DNA of 64,000 nucleotides from Anaerozeibacter quisquiliarum (GCA_051162045.1 JBISDI010000001.1); one strand, 5' to 3'. Positions 24,334-32,721 are shown, counted from the first letter of the stretch. Made by a program: numbers and translations. Notes: generated by a model from the letters alone, not told the origin.

Positions 24334-26157
24334 CTACCCCATAACATCCTTGACCGCCTCTTCGCGGAATTGGTTCGCGTACAGCCGATAGTAATGCCCC
24401 TTGCGCGCGAGCAGGTCGCGGTGGATGCCCTGCTCGATGACCTTGCCGTCCTCGATCACCAGAATCCGGTCGGCGGTGCGGATCGTGGACAGCCGGTGCG
24501 CGATGATGAAGCTGGTGCGGCCGTGAAGCACCGTGCCGATCGCCTGCTGAATCGCGCGCTCGGTCTCGGTATCGACCGAGCTCGTGGCCTCGTCGAGCAC
24601 AAACAGCCGCGGATTCGCGATCAGCGCCCGCGCAAACGAGATCAACTGCTTCTGGCCGGTGGACAGGCGGCCTCCGCCCTCGCCCACCTCGGTGTCGTAG
24701 CCCTTCTCGAGCGCCTCGATGAACGGATGCGCCGCCACCCTAAGGGCCGCTTCTTCCACCTCGCGGTCGGTGGCGTCCAGCCGCCCGTAGCGGATGTTGT
24801 CGCGCACCGTGCCGCTGAACAGGTGCGGCTCCTGCAATACGTAGCCCAGGTGCGACATCAGCCACAGCTGGCTGCGCGCCTTGTAGTCCACGCCGTCGAT
24901 CAGGATGCGCCCGCCGGTCGGCTCGTAGAATCGGCACAGCAGGTTCACGATCGTGCTCTTGCCGCTGCCGGTCTCCCCCACCAGCGCGATCGTCTGGCCG
25001 GGCGCGACCGACAGGCTGAAGTGCTCGAGCACCTCCTGGCCGCCCTTATAGCCGAAAGACACGTCCTCGAACTCGATCGCGCCCTCCATCTCGGGCCAGT
25101 TTTCTTTCCTGGGCGCGAAGCTGTCGCCGTAGCGCTCCACCACCTCGGGCGAATCGACGATGTCGCTCGGGGTCTCGATCAGCGCCATCACGCGCTCGGC
25201 CGCCGACTGCGACGATTGCAGTTCGGCGAACACCCGCGCCAGGTTGTTGATCGGGTCGAAGATCTGCGTGGACAGCGTCATGAACAGCGTCAGCGTGCCG
25301 AAGGTCAGGTGGCCGTCCGCCACCTTGTACCCGCCGCGCCACAGCACCCAGGCCGCCGCCATCGACGAGATCGACATCACGATCGGCAAGAACAGCCCCG
25401 ACAGCCAGGCCGCGCGCACCGAGGCAGCCTTCATGCGCCCGGTCAGTTCGGAGAACTCCTTGTAATTTTGTGCCTCGCGCGTAAGCGTCTTGGTGGTCTT
25501 GGCGCCCATGATGCCCTCGTTGAACGCGCCGGTGATCTGCGCGTTGGCCTTGCGCACGGCGCGGAAGCTCGAAAGGATCCGATGCTGGAAGAATGCGGTC
25601 ACCAGCGCGATCAGCGGCAACGCGACGAGCACGGCGATCGCCAGCGCCCAGTCGACCGCCAGCATCACGCCCACGGTAATCAGGATGTAGCTCGATCCCC
25701 ACACCAGGTCGAGCAGCCCCCAGCCGATCGTGTCGCCCAGCCGCTGCGCGTCGGAGATCATGCGCGCGATCAGGTAGCCGATCGGCGTCCTGTCGTAGAA
25801 CGAAAACGGCAGCTCCTGCAGATGCACGAACGCGATGTCGCGAATCCTGTGCACCATACCGACCTCCACCCGGCCCGCGAAGAAGCAGAACCCGGCGATC
25901 GACAGCGTCTGCATGACGATCACCAGCGCGTACTTGGCGATGAACCAACCGATGCCCCGGGTGACGCCGCGCGCGATGAAGCCGTCGATCGCCTCGCGCG
26001 TCAAAAGCGGCAGCAGCACGTCGGTCGCGGCGGTCACGAGCATGCACAGCGCCACGCCCCACAGCTGGGCGTAGTAGGGCCGGGCGTATCTGAGCAGCCG
26101 CTTCCATATGGCCAGGTCCACTTTTTTGCTGTAGTCGACTTCCTCATACGCTTGCAT
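24334..26157 (-). CDS. ABC exporter half-transporter, subunit 2 (TMD-NBD fusion)
   Basis: This 607-residue multidrug/lipid-type ABC exporter subunit has an N-terminal six-helix transmembrane domain (about residues 20-320). The nucleotide-binding domain carries Walker A GETGSGKST, Q-loop YVLQEPHLFSG, signature LSTGQKQL (Thr replacing Gly), Walker B LFVLDEATSSVD (catalytic Glu present) and H-loop IIAHRLSTI. Its start overlaps the end of the partner gene by 14 bases. With the partner, whose Walker B ends in Asp, it fits a heterodimeric exporter with one working and one degenerate ATP site. The substrate is unknown. Confidence 0.93.
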   Translation of the reverse strand: MQAYEEVDYSKKVDLAIWKRLLRYARPYYAQLWGVALCMLVTAATDVLLPLLTREAIDGFIARGVTRGIGWFIAKYALVIVMQTLSIAGFCFFAGRVEVGMVHRIRDIAFVHLQELPFSFYDRTPIGYLIARMISDAQRLGDTIGWGLLDLVWGSSYILITVGVMLAVDWALAIAVLVALPLIALVTAFFQHRILSSFRAVRKANAQITGAFNEGIMGAKTTKTLTREAQNYKEFSELTGRMKAASVRAAWLSGLFLPIVMSISSMAAAWVLWRGGYKVADGHLTFGTLTLFMTLSTQIFDPINNLARVFAELQSSQSAAERVMALIETPSDIVDSPEVVERYGDSFAPRKENWPEMEGAIEFEDVSFGYKGGQEVLEHFSLSVAPGQTIALVGETGSGKSTIVNLLCRFYEPTGGRILIDGVDYKARSQLWLMSHLGYVLQEPHLFSGTVRDNIRYGRLDATDREVEEAALRVAAHPFIEALEKGYDTEVGEGGGRLSTGQKQLISFARALIANPRLFVLDEATSSVDTETERAIQQAIGTVLHGRTSFIIAHRLSTIRTADRILVIEDGKVIEQGIHRDLLARKGHYYRLYANQFREEAVKDVMG

Positions 26158-27928
26158 CGAGTTCCTCCGTGAGCGCGCTCTGGATCCAATACACTTTTGC
26201 GTACAGCCCGCCCCGCTCGACCAGCTGTGCGTGGGTGCCCTGCTCGGCGATCCGGCCCTGATCGAGCACCAGGATCCAGTCGGCCTCGCTGAGCGTAGAG
26301 ATGCGGTGCGATATGATGAAGGTGGTGGCCCTGCCCGCGCGCGCCTTGAGCGCCGAGCGGATGCGCTCGTCGGTCTCGGTGTCGACCGCCGACAGCGAAT
26401 CGTCGAAGATCAGGATGTCGCTGTCCTTAAGCAGCGTGCGCGCGATCGCCACGCGCTGGCGCTGCCCGCCCGAGAGCGTCACGCCGCGCTCGCCCACCAG
26501 CGTGTCGTAGCCCTTCTCGAAGTCCTCGATGAAGCCCTCGGCGTGCGCGGCGCGCGCCGCCCCGACCACATCGGGCCACTGGGCGTCCGGACGCGCGAAC
26601 GCGATATTTTCCTTGAGCGTGCGCGAATACAGGAACGCCTCCTGCAAGATCAGCCCCACGCGCGAGCGCAGGTGGCGCTTGTCGATCTTGCGGATGTCCA
26701 CGCCGCCGATTGTGATGCGCCCCTCGTCCGGCTCGTACAGCCGCTGCAGCATCAGCATCATCGTCGACTTTCCGCCGCCGGTGCCGCCCAAGATCGCTAC
26801 CGTATGGCCGGCCTTCGCGCAAAAACTCACGCCGCACAGCACGCCCTGGCCCCGGTCGTAGCCGAAATGCACGTCCTCGAACACCACGTCGCCGCCCAGG
26901 TTCGGCGTCAGCGCGTCCGGCTCGGCGGCTTCGGGCGGCTCGTCCATCACCTCGCCGATGCGCTTGAGCGACACCATCGCCTTGCCGAGGTCGGACAGGA
27001 TGCGCCCGAGCTGGCGCACCGGCCAGGTCAGCATCGACACATAGCTGACGAACACGGTGATCTCGCCTACCGTGAGCTGGCCCTCCGCCGCCAGCGCGAT
27101 GCCGTACACCAGCGTGAGGGCGGTTTGAAGCATGCTGATCATGTCGCCCGACGACCAGAACGCCGCCATCAGGTCGGCCAGCTTCTTCGACTCTTCGTAC
27201 AGTTTGCCGTTGGCGGCGCGGAATTTCTCGACCTCATGCCGTTGGCGGCCGAACGCGCGCACCACCCGTGCGCCGCCGAGATTCTCCTGCAGAATCGCGC
27301 TCATCCTGCCCTCGGCCTCGTCCACGCGGGTGAAGTACTTGCGCACCCGGTGGAAGAACCAGAACGCCAGCGCGAACAGCGGCGGCAACAGCACCACCGA
27401 CGCAAGCGTCAGTTGGGCGTTGATGCTCAGCATGACCGCAGCCGACGCCAGCAGCATCAGCAGCGTACGGAAAATTTCGACCAGCTGCGTGGACAGGAAC
27501 TTGCGCACCGTCTCCACGTCGGAGGTGGCGCGCTGGATCAGGTCGCCGGTCTGCGCCTTGACGTGATAGGCGTAGGGCAAGCGCTGCAAGTGATCGTATA
27601 AGCGGTTGCGCATCCCCTCGGCGATGGTCTCGCTGGCCTCGGCCGACCATTTCGCGCGCAGGTATTGGCACAGCCCGCCGAACGCGCTCAGCCCAACCAG
27701 CAAGAGCGCCGCGATCCACAAATTTGACATGAGAAAACCGCGGCCGCCCAGGCGTTCCACCCACGCGCCCAGCGCGCCCGGCAGCCGCAGCGGACGTACG
27801 CTGCCGATCACCGCGTCGATGGTCTCGCCGAGCAGGAGCGGCGTTAAAAAGCCGGCGCACACCGCTCCGGCCATCGCGGCCACCGCCGCCAAGTAGCGCA
27901 GCAACTGGCCCCGCGAACACGCGCGCAT
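26144..27928 (-). CDS. ABC exporter half-transporter, subunit 1 (degenerate Walker B)
   Basis: This 594-residue TMD-NBD fusion has six transmembrane helices (about residues 15-310). The nucleotide-binding domain has Walker A GGTGGGKST, Q-loop LILQEAFLYS, perfect signature LSGGQRQR, Walker B ILIFDDSLSAVD and IISHRIST. The residue after the Walker B Asp is Asp, not the catalytic Glu, the mark of the inactive site in heterodimeric exporters such as the TM287/288 and BmrCD type. ATG 27928 follows GGAAGGA and is preferred over the TTG at 27949. It lies 13 bases after the upstream gene and overlaps the next half-transporter, so the three form one operon. Confidence 0.93.
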   Translation of the reverse strand: MRACSRGQLLRYLAAVAAMAGAVCAGFLTPLLLGETIDAVIGSVRPLRLPGALGAWVERLGGRGFLMSNLWIAALLLVGLSAFGGLCQYLRAKWSAEASETIAEGMRNRLYDHLQRLPYAYHVKAQTGDLIQRATSDVETVRKFLSTQLVEIFRTLLMLLASAAVMLSINAQLTLASVVLLPPLFALAFWFFHRVRKYFTRVDEAEGRMSAILQENLGGARVVRAFGRQRHEVEKFRAANGKLYEESKKLADLMAAFWSSGDMISMLQTALTLVYGIALAAEGQLTVGEITVFVSYVSMLTWPVRQLGRILSDLGKAMVSLKRIGEVMDEPPEAAEPDALTPNLGGDVVFEDVHFGYDRGQGVLCGVSFCAKAGHTVAILGGTGGGKSTMMLMLQRLYEPDEGRITIGGVDIRKIDKRHLRSRVGLILQEAFLYSRTLKENIAFARPDAQWPDVVGAARAAHAEGFIEDFEKGYDTLVGERGVTLSGGQRQRVAIARTLLKDSDILIFDDSLSAVDTETDERIRSALKARAGRATTFIISHRISTLSEADWILVLDQGRIAEQGTHAQLVERGGLYAKVYWIQSALTEELDASV

Positions 27929-27941
27929 CAGTTTCCTTCCG

Positions 27942-28673
27942 CTATCCAACGCCGGCCACCGCCCCCGCCTTTACGGTCAATTGGCATCCGGCCCCGGCCT
28001 CGAAATAGCCGTTCACCGCCTCGCGCCCGTCGCGGTTCACCACCAGCATGCCCAGCTTGTAGGGGCCGTCCTCGTAGGCGCGCACCGAGAACACCGCGCG
28101 GAAATCGGCGCGCTCGAGGTTCTCTCCGCGCTCGGGCGGATGCTGCACACCGCTTGAGCCGGGCAGCACCTGCGCCTCGTAAAACCGCTGTCCGCTGCTC
28201 GAGCGGGGCGATGTCACCAGGTAGATGCGGCTGTGCTGGGCGTCGAAGCCGTCGAGGAAGGCCCAGCCGGTCACCACCACCGAGCGCTGTCCGTCGGCCT
28301 CGCTCACCTGGATCGAGGTCAGCTGCCCCTCGCCCGCGGCACTTGCATCCTTGGGCATCATCATGCGCGCGTTTTGCACAGAGTACATCGACAGCGGCAT
28401 CGGCGTGCTGGCGGGCGGCGGCATGCGCGTGGGCAGCGGCGTGGGTGTGACGACGGGCGCGGGCCTGGGCGTGGGTTCGGGAATCGAATAATCGCCGTCC
28501 TCCGGAAAGCGCGCGCGCAGCGGTGCGTCCTCGGGCAAGACGTCGGTGTAGTCGTAGCGCGTCAGCATGCCGATGCCGACGTAGGTCGCCACCACGAGCG
28601 CGGCCAGAGCCAACACAAAGAAGGCGACCGCCGCGCCCTTCCGCTTGAAATCCCCGCCCCTGCGTCTCGCCAT
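27942..28673 (-). CDS. Membrane-anchored protein with Pro/Thr-rich linker and extracytoplasmic domain
   Basis: I do not recognise this 243-residue protein. It has a short basic N-terminus (ARRRGGDFKRKG), one membrane helix (about residues 14-36), then a Pro/Thr/Met-rich linker (about 65-95) typical of an extended wall-spanning spacer. The C-terminal domain (about 120-240) is predicted beta-rich, with repeated strand patterns such as VVVTGWAFLDG and YKLGMLVVNRDG. AAAGGAGC precedes the ATG at 28673, which is chosen over a far longer frame without features. It is the first gene of the ABC exporter operon. A role as envelope accessory to the exporter is possible but unproven. Confidence 0.75.
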   Translation of the reverse strand: MARRRGGDFKRKGAAVAFFVLALAALVVATYVGIGMLTRYDYTDVLPEDAPLRARFPEDGDYSIPEPTPRPAPVVTPTPLPTRMPPPASTPMPLSMYSVQNARMMMPKDASAAGEGQLTSIQVSEADGQRSVVVTGWAFLDGFDAQHSRIYLVTSPRSSSGQRFYEAQVLPGSSGVQHPPERGENLERADFRAVFSVRAYEDGPYKLGMLVVNRDGREAVNGYFEAGAGCQLTVKAGAVAGVG

Positions 28674-28706
28674 GCCACCCGCTCCTTTGCCAAACGCATA
28701 CGTTAT

Positions 28707-28735
28707 ATCATACAGTGCGCCTGCGAATTTGTCAA
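28707..28735 (-). promoter_or_regulatory. Consensus promoter of the ABC exporter operon
   Basis: On the minus strand TTGACA (28730-28735) and TATGAT (28707-28712) are separated by 17 bases, 34 bases before the start codon. Confidence 0.75.
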
Positions 28736-28788
28736 TCGGCGCCGCCCGTTGGCAGGGTCGCTTCAAGCGCGTTTTCTCTGCAATACTG

Positions 28789-28818
28789 TTGACTTTCCGG
28801 TGGGCACAATGGTATGAT
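28789..28818 (+). promoter_or_regulatory. Promoter of the DUF3842-lar operon
   Basis: TTGACT (28789-28794) and TATGAT (28813-28818) are separated by 18 bases. Directly downstream is an imperfect palindrome (28829-28844, GGGTTCTT/GAGAATCC, six of eight positions paired) placed where a repressor would block initiation. The exporter-operon promoter diverges 54 bases to the left. Confidence 0.6.
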
Positions 28819-28825
28819 ACTTGAT

Positions 28826-28998
28826 AGCGGGTTCTTGAGAATCCAGGTTCAGCTGAAGCCGGGCGCACGGATTCCACCCTATGCAGATTGTGTTATGAAG
28901 GCACGGCAGAGCCGAGGCCGCAGAAGCGGTTTTGACCTGTGCGCGCCTGTTTTTGTTGGCGGCGGCGCTTGCGGAGGAAATTCAAACGGAGGAAGACT
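28826..28998 (+). other. Long untranslated leader of the lar operon
   Basis: About 170 bases separate the predicted transcription start from the first gene. The leader contains the perfect palindrome TTCAGCTGAA (28848-28857) and several GC-rich segments able to pair. I could not match it to a riboswitch class from memory. It may be a regulatory leader or simply spacing. Confidence 0.3.
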
Positions 28999-29406
28999 AT
29001 GAAAATACTGGTGATCGACGGCCAGGGCGGCGGGATTGGCCGGGCGATTGTAGAGCGGGCGTCAAAGGTGCTGCCGGAGGCGACGCTGATCGCACTGGGA
29101 ACAAACGCCCTCGCAACGGCGGCGATGCTCCGGGCGGGCGCGCATCAGGGCGCGACCGGCGAAAACGCCATCCGCGCGCAATGCAGGACGGCCGACGTCA
29201 TCGCAGGGCCGATCGGCATCGTGCTGGCCAACGCCCTGCTCGGCGAAGTTTCCGCGGAAATTGCCCGCGCGGTTGCGGATTCGCCCGCGCAGAAGCTGCT
29301 GATTCCCTCCGAGCGCTGCAATATCCACGTCGCGGGCACGAGAAGGCAGACGCTGGACGAGGCGATTGCCGAGATTTTGGACATCATGCGGGAGATGATA
29401 CAATGA
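28999..29406 (+). CDS. DUF3842 family protein of the lar cluster
   Basis: This is a 135-residue cytoplasmic protein. It begins MKILVIDGQGGGIGRAIVE, a glycine-rich Rossmann-like first strand and loop. Two conserved Cys occur in QCRTADV and SERCNIHVAG. GGAGGA precedes ATG 28999. Proteins of this kind are found next to larE/B/C genes in clostridia, but their biochemical role is not established; a helper in nickel-pincer cofactor handling is inference. The stop overlaps the larE start (ATGA), so it is translationally coupled to larE. Confidence 0.82.
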   Translation: MKILVIDGQGGGIGRAIVERASKVLPEATLIALGTNALATAAMLRAGAHQGATGENAIRAQCRTADVIAGPIGIVLANALLGEVSAEIARAVADSPAQKLLIPSERCNIHVAGTRRQTLDEAIAEILDIMREMIQ

Positions 29407-30161
29407 ACGAGGCGGTGGAGCGCCTGGGCAAATTCTTCGAGGAATATCCAAGGATGGCGCTGGCCTTCTCCGGCGGCGTCGATTCGGCATACCTGCTCCA
29501 TGCCGCCGTCAAGGCGGGCTGCGACGTGCGTCCCTATTATTTGCACACCCAGTTCCAGAGCGCGGTTGAGCTGGCGGACGTGCGCAGGCTCGCCGCCGAT
29601 TTGGGCGTCGAACTGTGCGTAATCGAAAAGGACATCCTTGCGAACGAAGCGGTGCGCAAAAACCCGGCCGACCGCTGTTACTTCTGCAAGCGCGCGCTGT
29701 TTGCCGAGATCCTGGACGCCGCGCGGCGCGACGGGTATGCGCTGGTCGTCGATGGCACCAACGCCTCCGACGACGTGTCCGACCGCCCCGGCATGCGGGC
29801 GCTGCGAGAGCTCAAGGTGCGTTCGCCGCTGCGCGAGGCCGGGCTCTCCAAGCCGGAGATCCGCGCGCGCTCCCGCGAGGCAGGGCTGTTTACCTGGGAC
29901 AAACCGGCCAACGCCTGCCTGGCCACGCGCATCCCGACCGGCGTGGCGATCGAGGCGCAAGCGCTTCACAAGGTCGAGCGGGCGGAGGACGCGCTGCGCG
30001 CGATGGGTTTTTCTGACCTGCGCGTGCGGGTATTCGCAGGGGCCGCGCGGCTGCAACTCCCCGAGGGCCAGATGGCGGCAGCGCTGCAACGGCGCGGCGA
30101 AATCCTGTCCGCGCTGTGCGCCGACTTCGAAGCGGTATTGCTGGATTTGAAGGCGAGGTAG
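29403..30161 (+). CDS. larE: ATP-dependent sulfur transferase LarE (nickel-pincer cofactor synthesis)
   Basis: This 252-residue PP-loop enzyme (LALAFSGGVDSAYLL-type motif; here AFSGGVDS at residues 21-28) adenylates the carboxylates of the pyridinium precursor and inserts sulfur. The sacrificial Cys of Lactobacillus LarE corresponds to C172 in NACLATRIPTG. This protein also has C92 and C95 in RCYFCKRALF. Three such cysteines are the pattern of LarE forms thought to hold a [4Fe-4S] cluster and act catalytically rather than sacrificially. The start overlaps DUF3842 and the stop is five bases from larB. Confidence 0.93.
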   Translation: MNEAVERLGKFFEEYPRMALAFSGGVDSAYLLHAAVKAGCDVRPYYLHTQFQSAVELADVRRLAADLGVELCVIEKDILANEAVRKNPADRCYFCKRALFAEILDAARRDGYALVVDGTNASDDVSDRPGMRALRELKVRSPLREAGLSKPEIRARSREAGLFTWDKPANACLATRIPTGVAIEAQALHKVERAEDALRAMGFSDLRVRVFAGAARLQLPEGQMAAALQRRGEILSALCADFEAVLLDLKAR

Positions 30162-30166
30162 TCAAA

Positions 30167-30916
30167 ATGGACACGCTTGTGCTCTTAAAGCGCGTACAAA
30201 GCGGCGAGCTGTCGCCCGAGGAGGCGCTGGTCCGCCTCAAGGCGCAGCCCTTCGAGGATCTCGGCTACGCGAAGATCGACCACCACCGGGTGATTCGCCA
30301 GGGGGCGGGCGAGGTGATCTATGGCGCGGGCAAGACGAGCGAGCAGATCATCGGCATTGCTCAGCGCCTGATCGGGGACGGCAGGCGCAACATACTCATT
30401 ACCCGACTGACACCCGAAAAGGCCGAAGCGGTCTGCGCCGAGGTGGATGCCGCCTATGACCCGGTCTCGCGCATCGCCATCGCCGCGCCGCAGGAGCAGG
30501 AGCGCCGCGGCGGCATCGTCGTCGCCACCGGCGGCACCAGCGATATGCCGGTGGCCGAGGAGGCCGCGCTGACTGCCGAGGCGCTGGGAAGCCGCGTGGT
30601 TCGGCTGTATGATGTGGGCGTTGCCGGACTCCACCGGCTGCTTGCGCATCTGGACGAACTGCTTGGCGCGCGCGTGGTCGTCGCCATCGCCGGCATGGAA
30701 GGCGCGCTGGCCAGCGTCGTCGGCGGATTGGTGGACTGCCCCGTCATCGCCGTGCCCACCAGCATCGGCTACGGCGCCAGCTTCCACGGCGTGGCGGCGC
30801 TGCTGTCCATGCTCAATTCCTGTGCCAGCGGCGTGAGCGTGGTGAATATCGACAACGGCTTCGGCGCGGGCTTCCTCGCACACAGGATCAACACAATGGA
30901 GGGAATCACGCGATGA
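30167..30916 (+). CDS. larB: Pyridinium-3,5-biscarboxylate mononucleotide synthase LarB
   Basis: This 249-residue enzyme carboxylates and hydrolyses nicotinic acid adenine dinucleotide, the first step of the nickel-pincer cofactor. The C-terminal half resembles PurE-type AIR carboxylase, with VVATGGTSDMPVAEEAALTA, AGMEGALASVVGGLV and the end block VAVPTSIGYGASFHGV. The N-terminal helical part includes FEDLGYAKIDHHRVIRQG, typical of the family. ATG 30167 follows GGCGAGG. Its stop overlaps the larC start (ATGA). Confidence 0.95.
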   Translation: MDTLVLLKRVQSGELSPEEALVRLKAQPFEDLGYAKIDHHRVIRQGAGEVIYGAGKTSEQIIGIAQRLIGDGRRNILITRLTPEKAEAVCAEVDAAYDPVSRIAIAAPQEQERRGGIVVATGGTSDMPVAEEAALTAEALGSRVVRLYDVGVAGLHRLLAHLDELLGARVVVAIAGMEGALASVVGGLVDCPVIAVPTSIGYGASFHGVAALLSMLNSCASGVSVVNIDNGFGAGFLAHRINTMEGITR

Positions 30917-32211
30917 AACTCTTGTATCTCGAATGCGCCATGGGCGCGTCGGGCGATATGCTGATGGGCGCGCTGGTCGGTCTCCTGGAAAATCCGGAGG
31001 AGTTTGTGCGGGAGATGAACGCGCTGGGGCTGCCCGGCGTGCGGGTGCGCATGGAGCCCTCGGTTAAATGCGGAATCACCGGCACGCACATGTCCGTGAC
31101 CGTGCGCGGCGAGGAGGAGGAGAGCCTCGACCACCACGGCCATGCGCACGATCACGGCCACGACCACGATCATCCCCACGACCACGATCATCCCCACGAC
31201 CACGGGCATGACCATCCTCATGTCCACGATCACCCGCACGGCCATTCCCATACCGGCATACGCGAGATCGAACATATCCTCGGTGGTCTGCCGGTGTCTG
31301 ACGCGGTGAAGCGGGACGCGCTGGCCGTGTACGCGCGCATCGCTCAGGCCGAATCCGAGGCGCACGGAAAGCCCGTGGAGCAGATTCACTTTCATGAGGT
31401 GGGCGCGCTGGACGCGGTGGCCGACATCGTGGGCGTGGCGCTGCTGATGGAGCGCCTCGCGCCGGATAAGGTCGTCGCGTCGCCGATCAACACCGGTTAC
31501 GGTCATGTGCGCTGCGCGCACGGCGTTCTGCCCGTTCCCGCCCCCGCGACGGCATCGATTCTGCGCGGCGTACCCATCTATGCGGGCGGTGTCGAGGGCG
31601 AGCTGTGTACGCCCACGGGCGCGGCGCTGCTGAGGCACTTTGTGCGCGAGTTCAAACCCATGCAGCTCATGGCGACGGAGAAAATCAGCTGCGGCATGGG
31701 CAAAAAGGACTTCCCCGTGGCCAACTGCGTCCGGGCCTTCTGGGGGGATACGCAGGCGGAACTGCCCCGCATTGCCGAAATCCAGTGCAATCTGGACGAT
31801 ATGTCGCCGGAGGCGATTGGCTACGCGGTGAACTTGCTCCTTGAAAACGGCGCGCTGGACGCCTTCACGACGCCGATCTTCATGAAGAAGAACCGCCCCG
31901 GCGTCCTGCTGACCTGTCTGTGCAACGAGCCCAACGCGGAGGCGTTTGCCCGCCTGATGCTCAAGCACACCACCACCCTCGGCGTACGCAAGACCATACA
32001 GGAGCGATATACCATGCTGCCCCATGCCGAAACCTTGGAGACCCGCTTTGGTTCCGTCCGCATGAAATACTCGCAGGGCTATGGCGCGCAGAAGCGTAAG
32101 CCCGAGTATGACGACGTCGCAAGGATTGCGGCCGCGTATGACCTCTCCATCACGGATGTCCTCGCGGAAATCCTCAAGGCCGACGCGCAATCATACCAAT
32201 CGAAATCATAA
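30913..32211 (+). CDS. larC: Nickel insertion protein LarC, single reading frame
   Basis: This 432-residue CTP-dependent cyclometallase inserts nickel into the sulfurated pyridinium cofactor. It begins LYLECAMGASGDMLMGALVGL, the family signature. Residues 73-115 are an extreme His/Asp run with 21 His in 43 residues, a metal store or delivery site. The remainder includes FHEVGALDAVADIVG, TPTGAALLRHF and NLDDMSPEAIGYA. In Lactobacillus plantarum larC is made by a programmed frameshift from two frames; here it is one uninterrupted frame. No larA-type racemase gene is seen in the window, so the client enzyme must be elsewhere. Confidence 0.95.
   Translation: MKLLYLECAMGASGDMLMGALVGLLENPEEFVREMNALGLPGVRVRMEPSVKCGITGTHMSVTVRGEEEESLDHHGHAHDHGHDHDHPHDHDHPHDHGHDHPHVHDHPHGHSHTGIREIEHILGGLPVSDAVKRDALAVYARIAQAESEAHGKPVEQIHFHEVGALDAVADIVGVALLMERLAPDKVVASPINTGYGHVRCAHGVLPVPAPATASILRGVPIYAGGVEGELCTPTGAALLRHFVREFKPMQLMATEKISCGMGKKDFPVANCVRAFWGDTQAELPRIAEIQCNLDDMSPEAIGYAVNLLLENGALDAFTTPIFMKKNRPGVLLTCLCNEPNAEAFARLMLKHTTTLGVRKTIQERYTMLPHAETLETRFGSVRMKYSQGYGAQKRKPEYDDVARIAAAYDLSITDVLAEILKADAQSYQSKS
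31161..31204 (+). repeat. 18-bp exact tandem repeat inside larC His-rich region
   Basis: The unit CGACCACGATCATCCCCA occurs twice exactly (31161-31178, 31179-31196) followed by CGACCACG. It encodes DHDHPH steps of the metal-binding run and could change length by slippage in frame. Confidence 0.9.
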
Positions 32212-32721
32212 ACGCGCAAATGGTTGAGACTGCATAAAACCCTGGCGAGGGCGCCGGGATTTCGCGGGGAATGCGGGCCCAAACGCGCAAGCGGCCGCAT
32301 TTGGCAACCGGCAGACCATTGACAAACCCAGCGTGCGAGAGAGCGGCGCTGGGTTTGTCAATGGTCTGGGCGGCGCGCAGCGCCGTTCATCCTCTACCAA
32401 TCGGCATCATGAACGCGCCGGACGGACTCGGGCACTTTGCCAGACTGGCTTCTTGGGACCTCAGGCAAGCCGCCATCGGCGATCTGTCGGCGCTGCGGAC
32501 GATCCCCACGCCGCGCTCGGCCGCGCGGAGCTAAAGACATGCGTACACGGGCGAAGGCGCATATGGGCGGCGTGGGCTTTTCTATTGTATTCGAGCAGGC
32601 AAGGGAAAAAAGTCGCGATAGTGGGCCGACAGCTCACCAATTTTCGTTTTGGATTTGGTATGCTATTGGCAATGACAAAAGCGCAATGCGATTTGCTCAA
32701 CGAATGAAGGGAGAAAACACA
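32212..32721. other. 510-base non-coding stretch between larC and the 32.7 kb gene
   Basis: No convincing gene is seen in any frame. It contains the 22-bp inverted repeat. Near its right end is an extended -10 element (TGGTATGCT, 32656-32664) without a good -35, which could start the genes to the right. Confidence 0.5.
32312..32368. repeat. Perfect 22-bp inverted repeat with 13-base loop
   Basis: The arms at 32312-32333 and 32347-32368 are exact reverse complements. The inner arm reads CATTGACAAACCCAGCG and its complement. There is no T-tract on either side. It lies 100 bases after larC. It could end transcription of the lar operon in a non-canonical way or be a remnant of a mobile hairpin. 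Confidence 0.85.

Noticed and set aside
28840..28900. Cobalamin or NiCo riboswitch in the lar leader
   Set aside because: Some GC-rich pairing and an AAGCCGG string are suggestive, but I could not find the conserved cores of either class.
31161..31204. Short direct repeats resembling a mini CRISPR array
   Set aside because: They are contiguous 18-bp in-frame repeats in larC without spacers and encode the His/Asp run.
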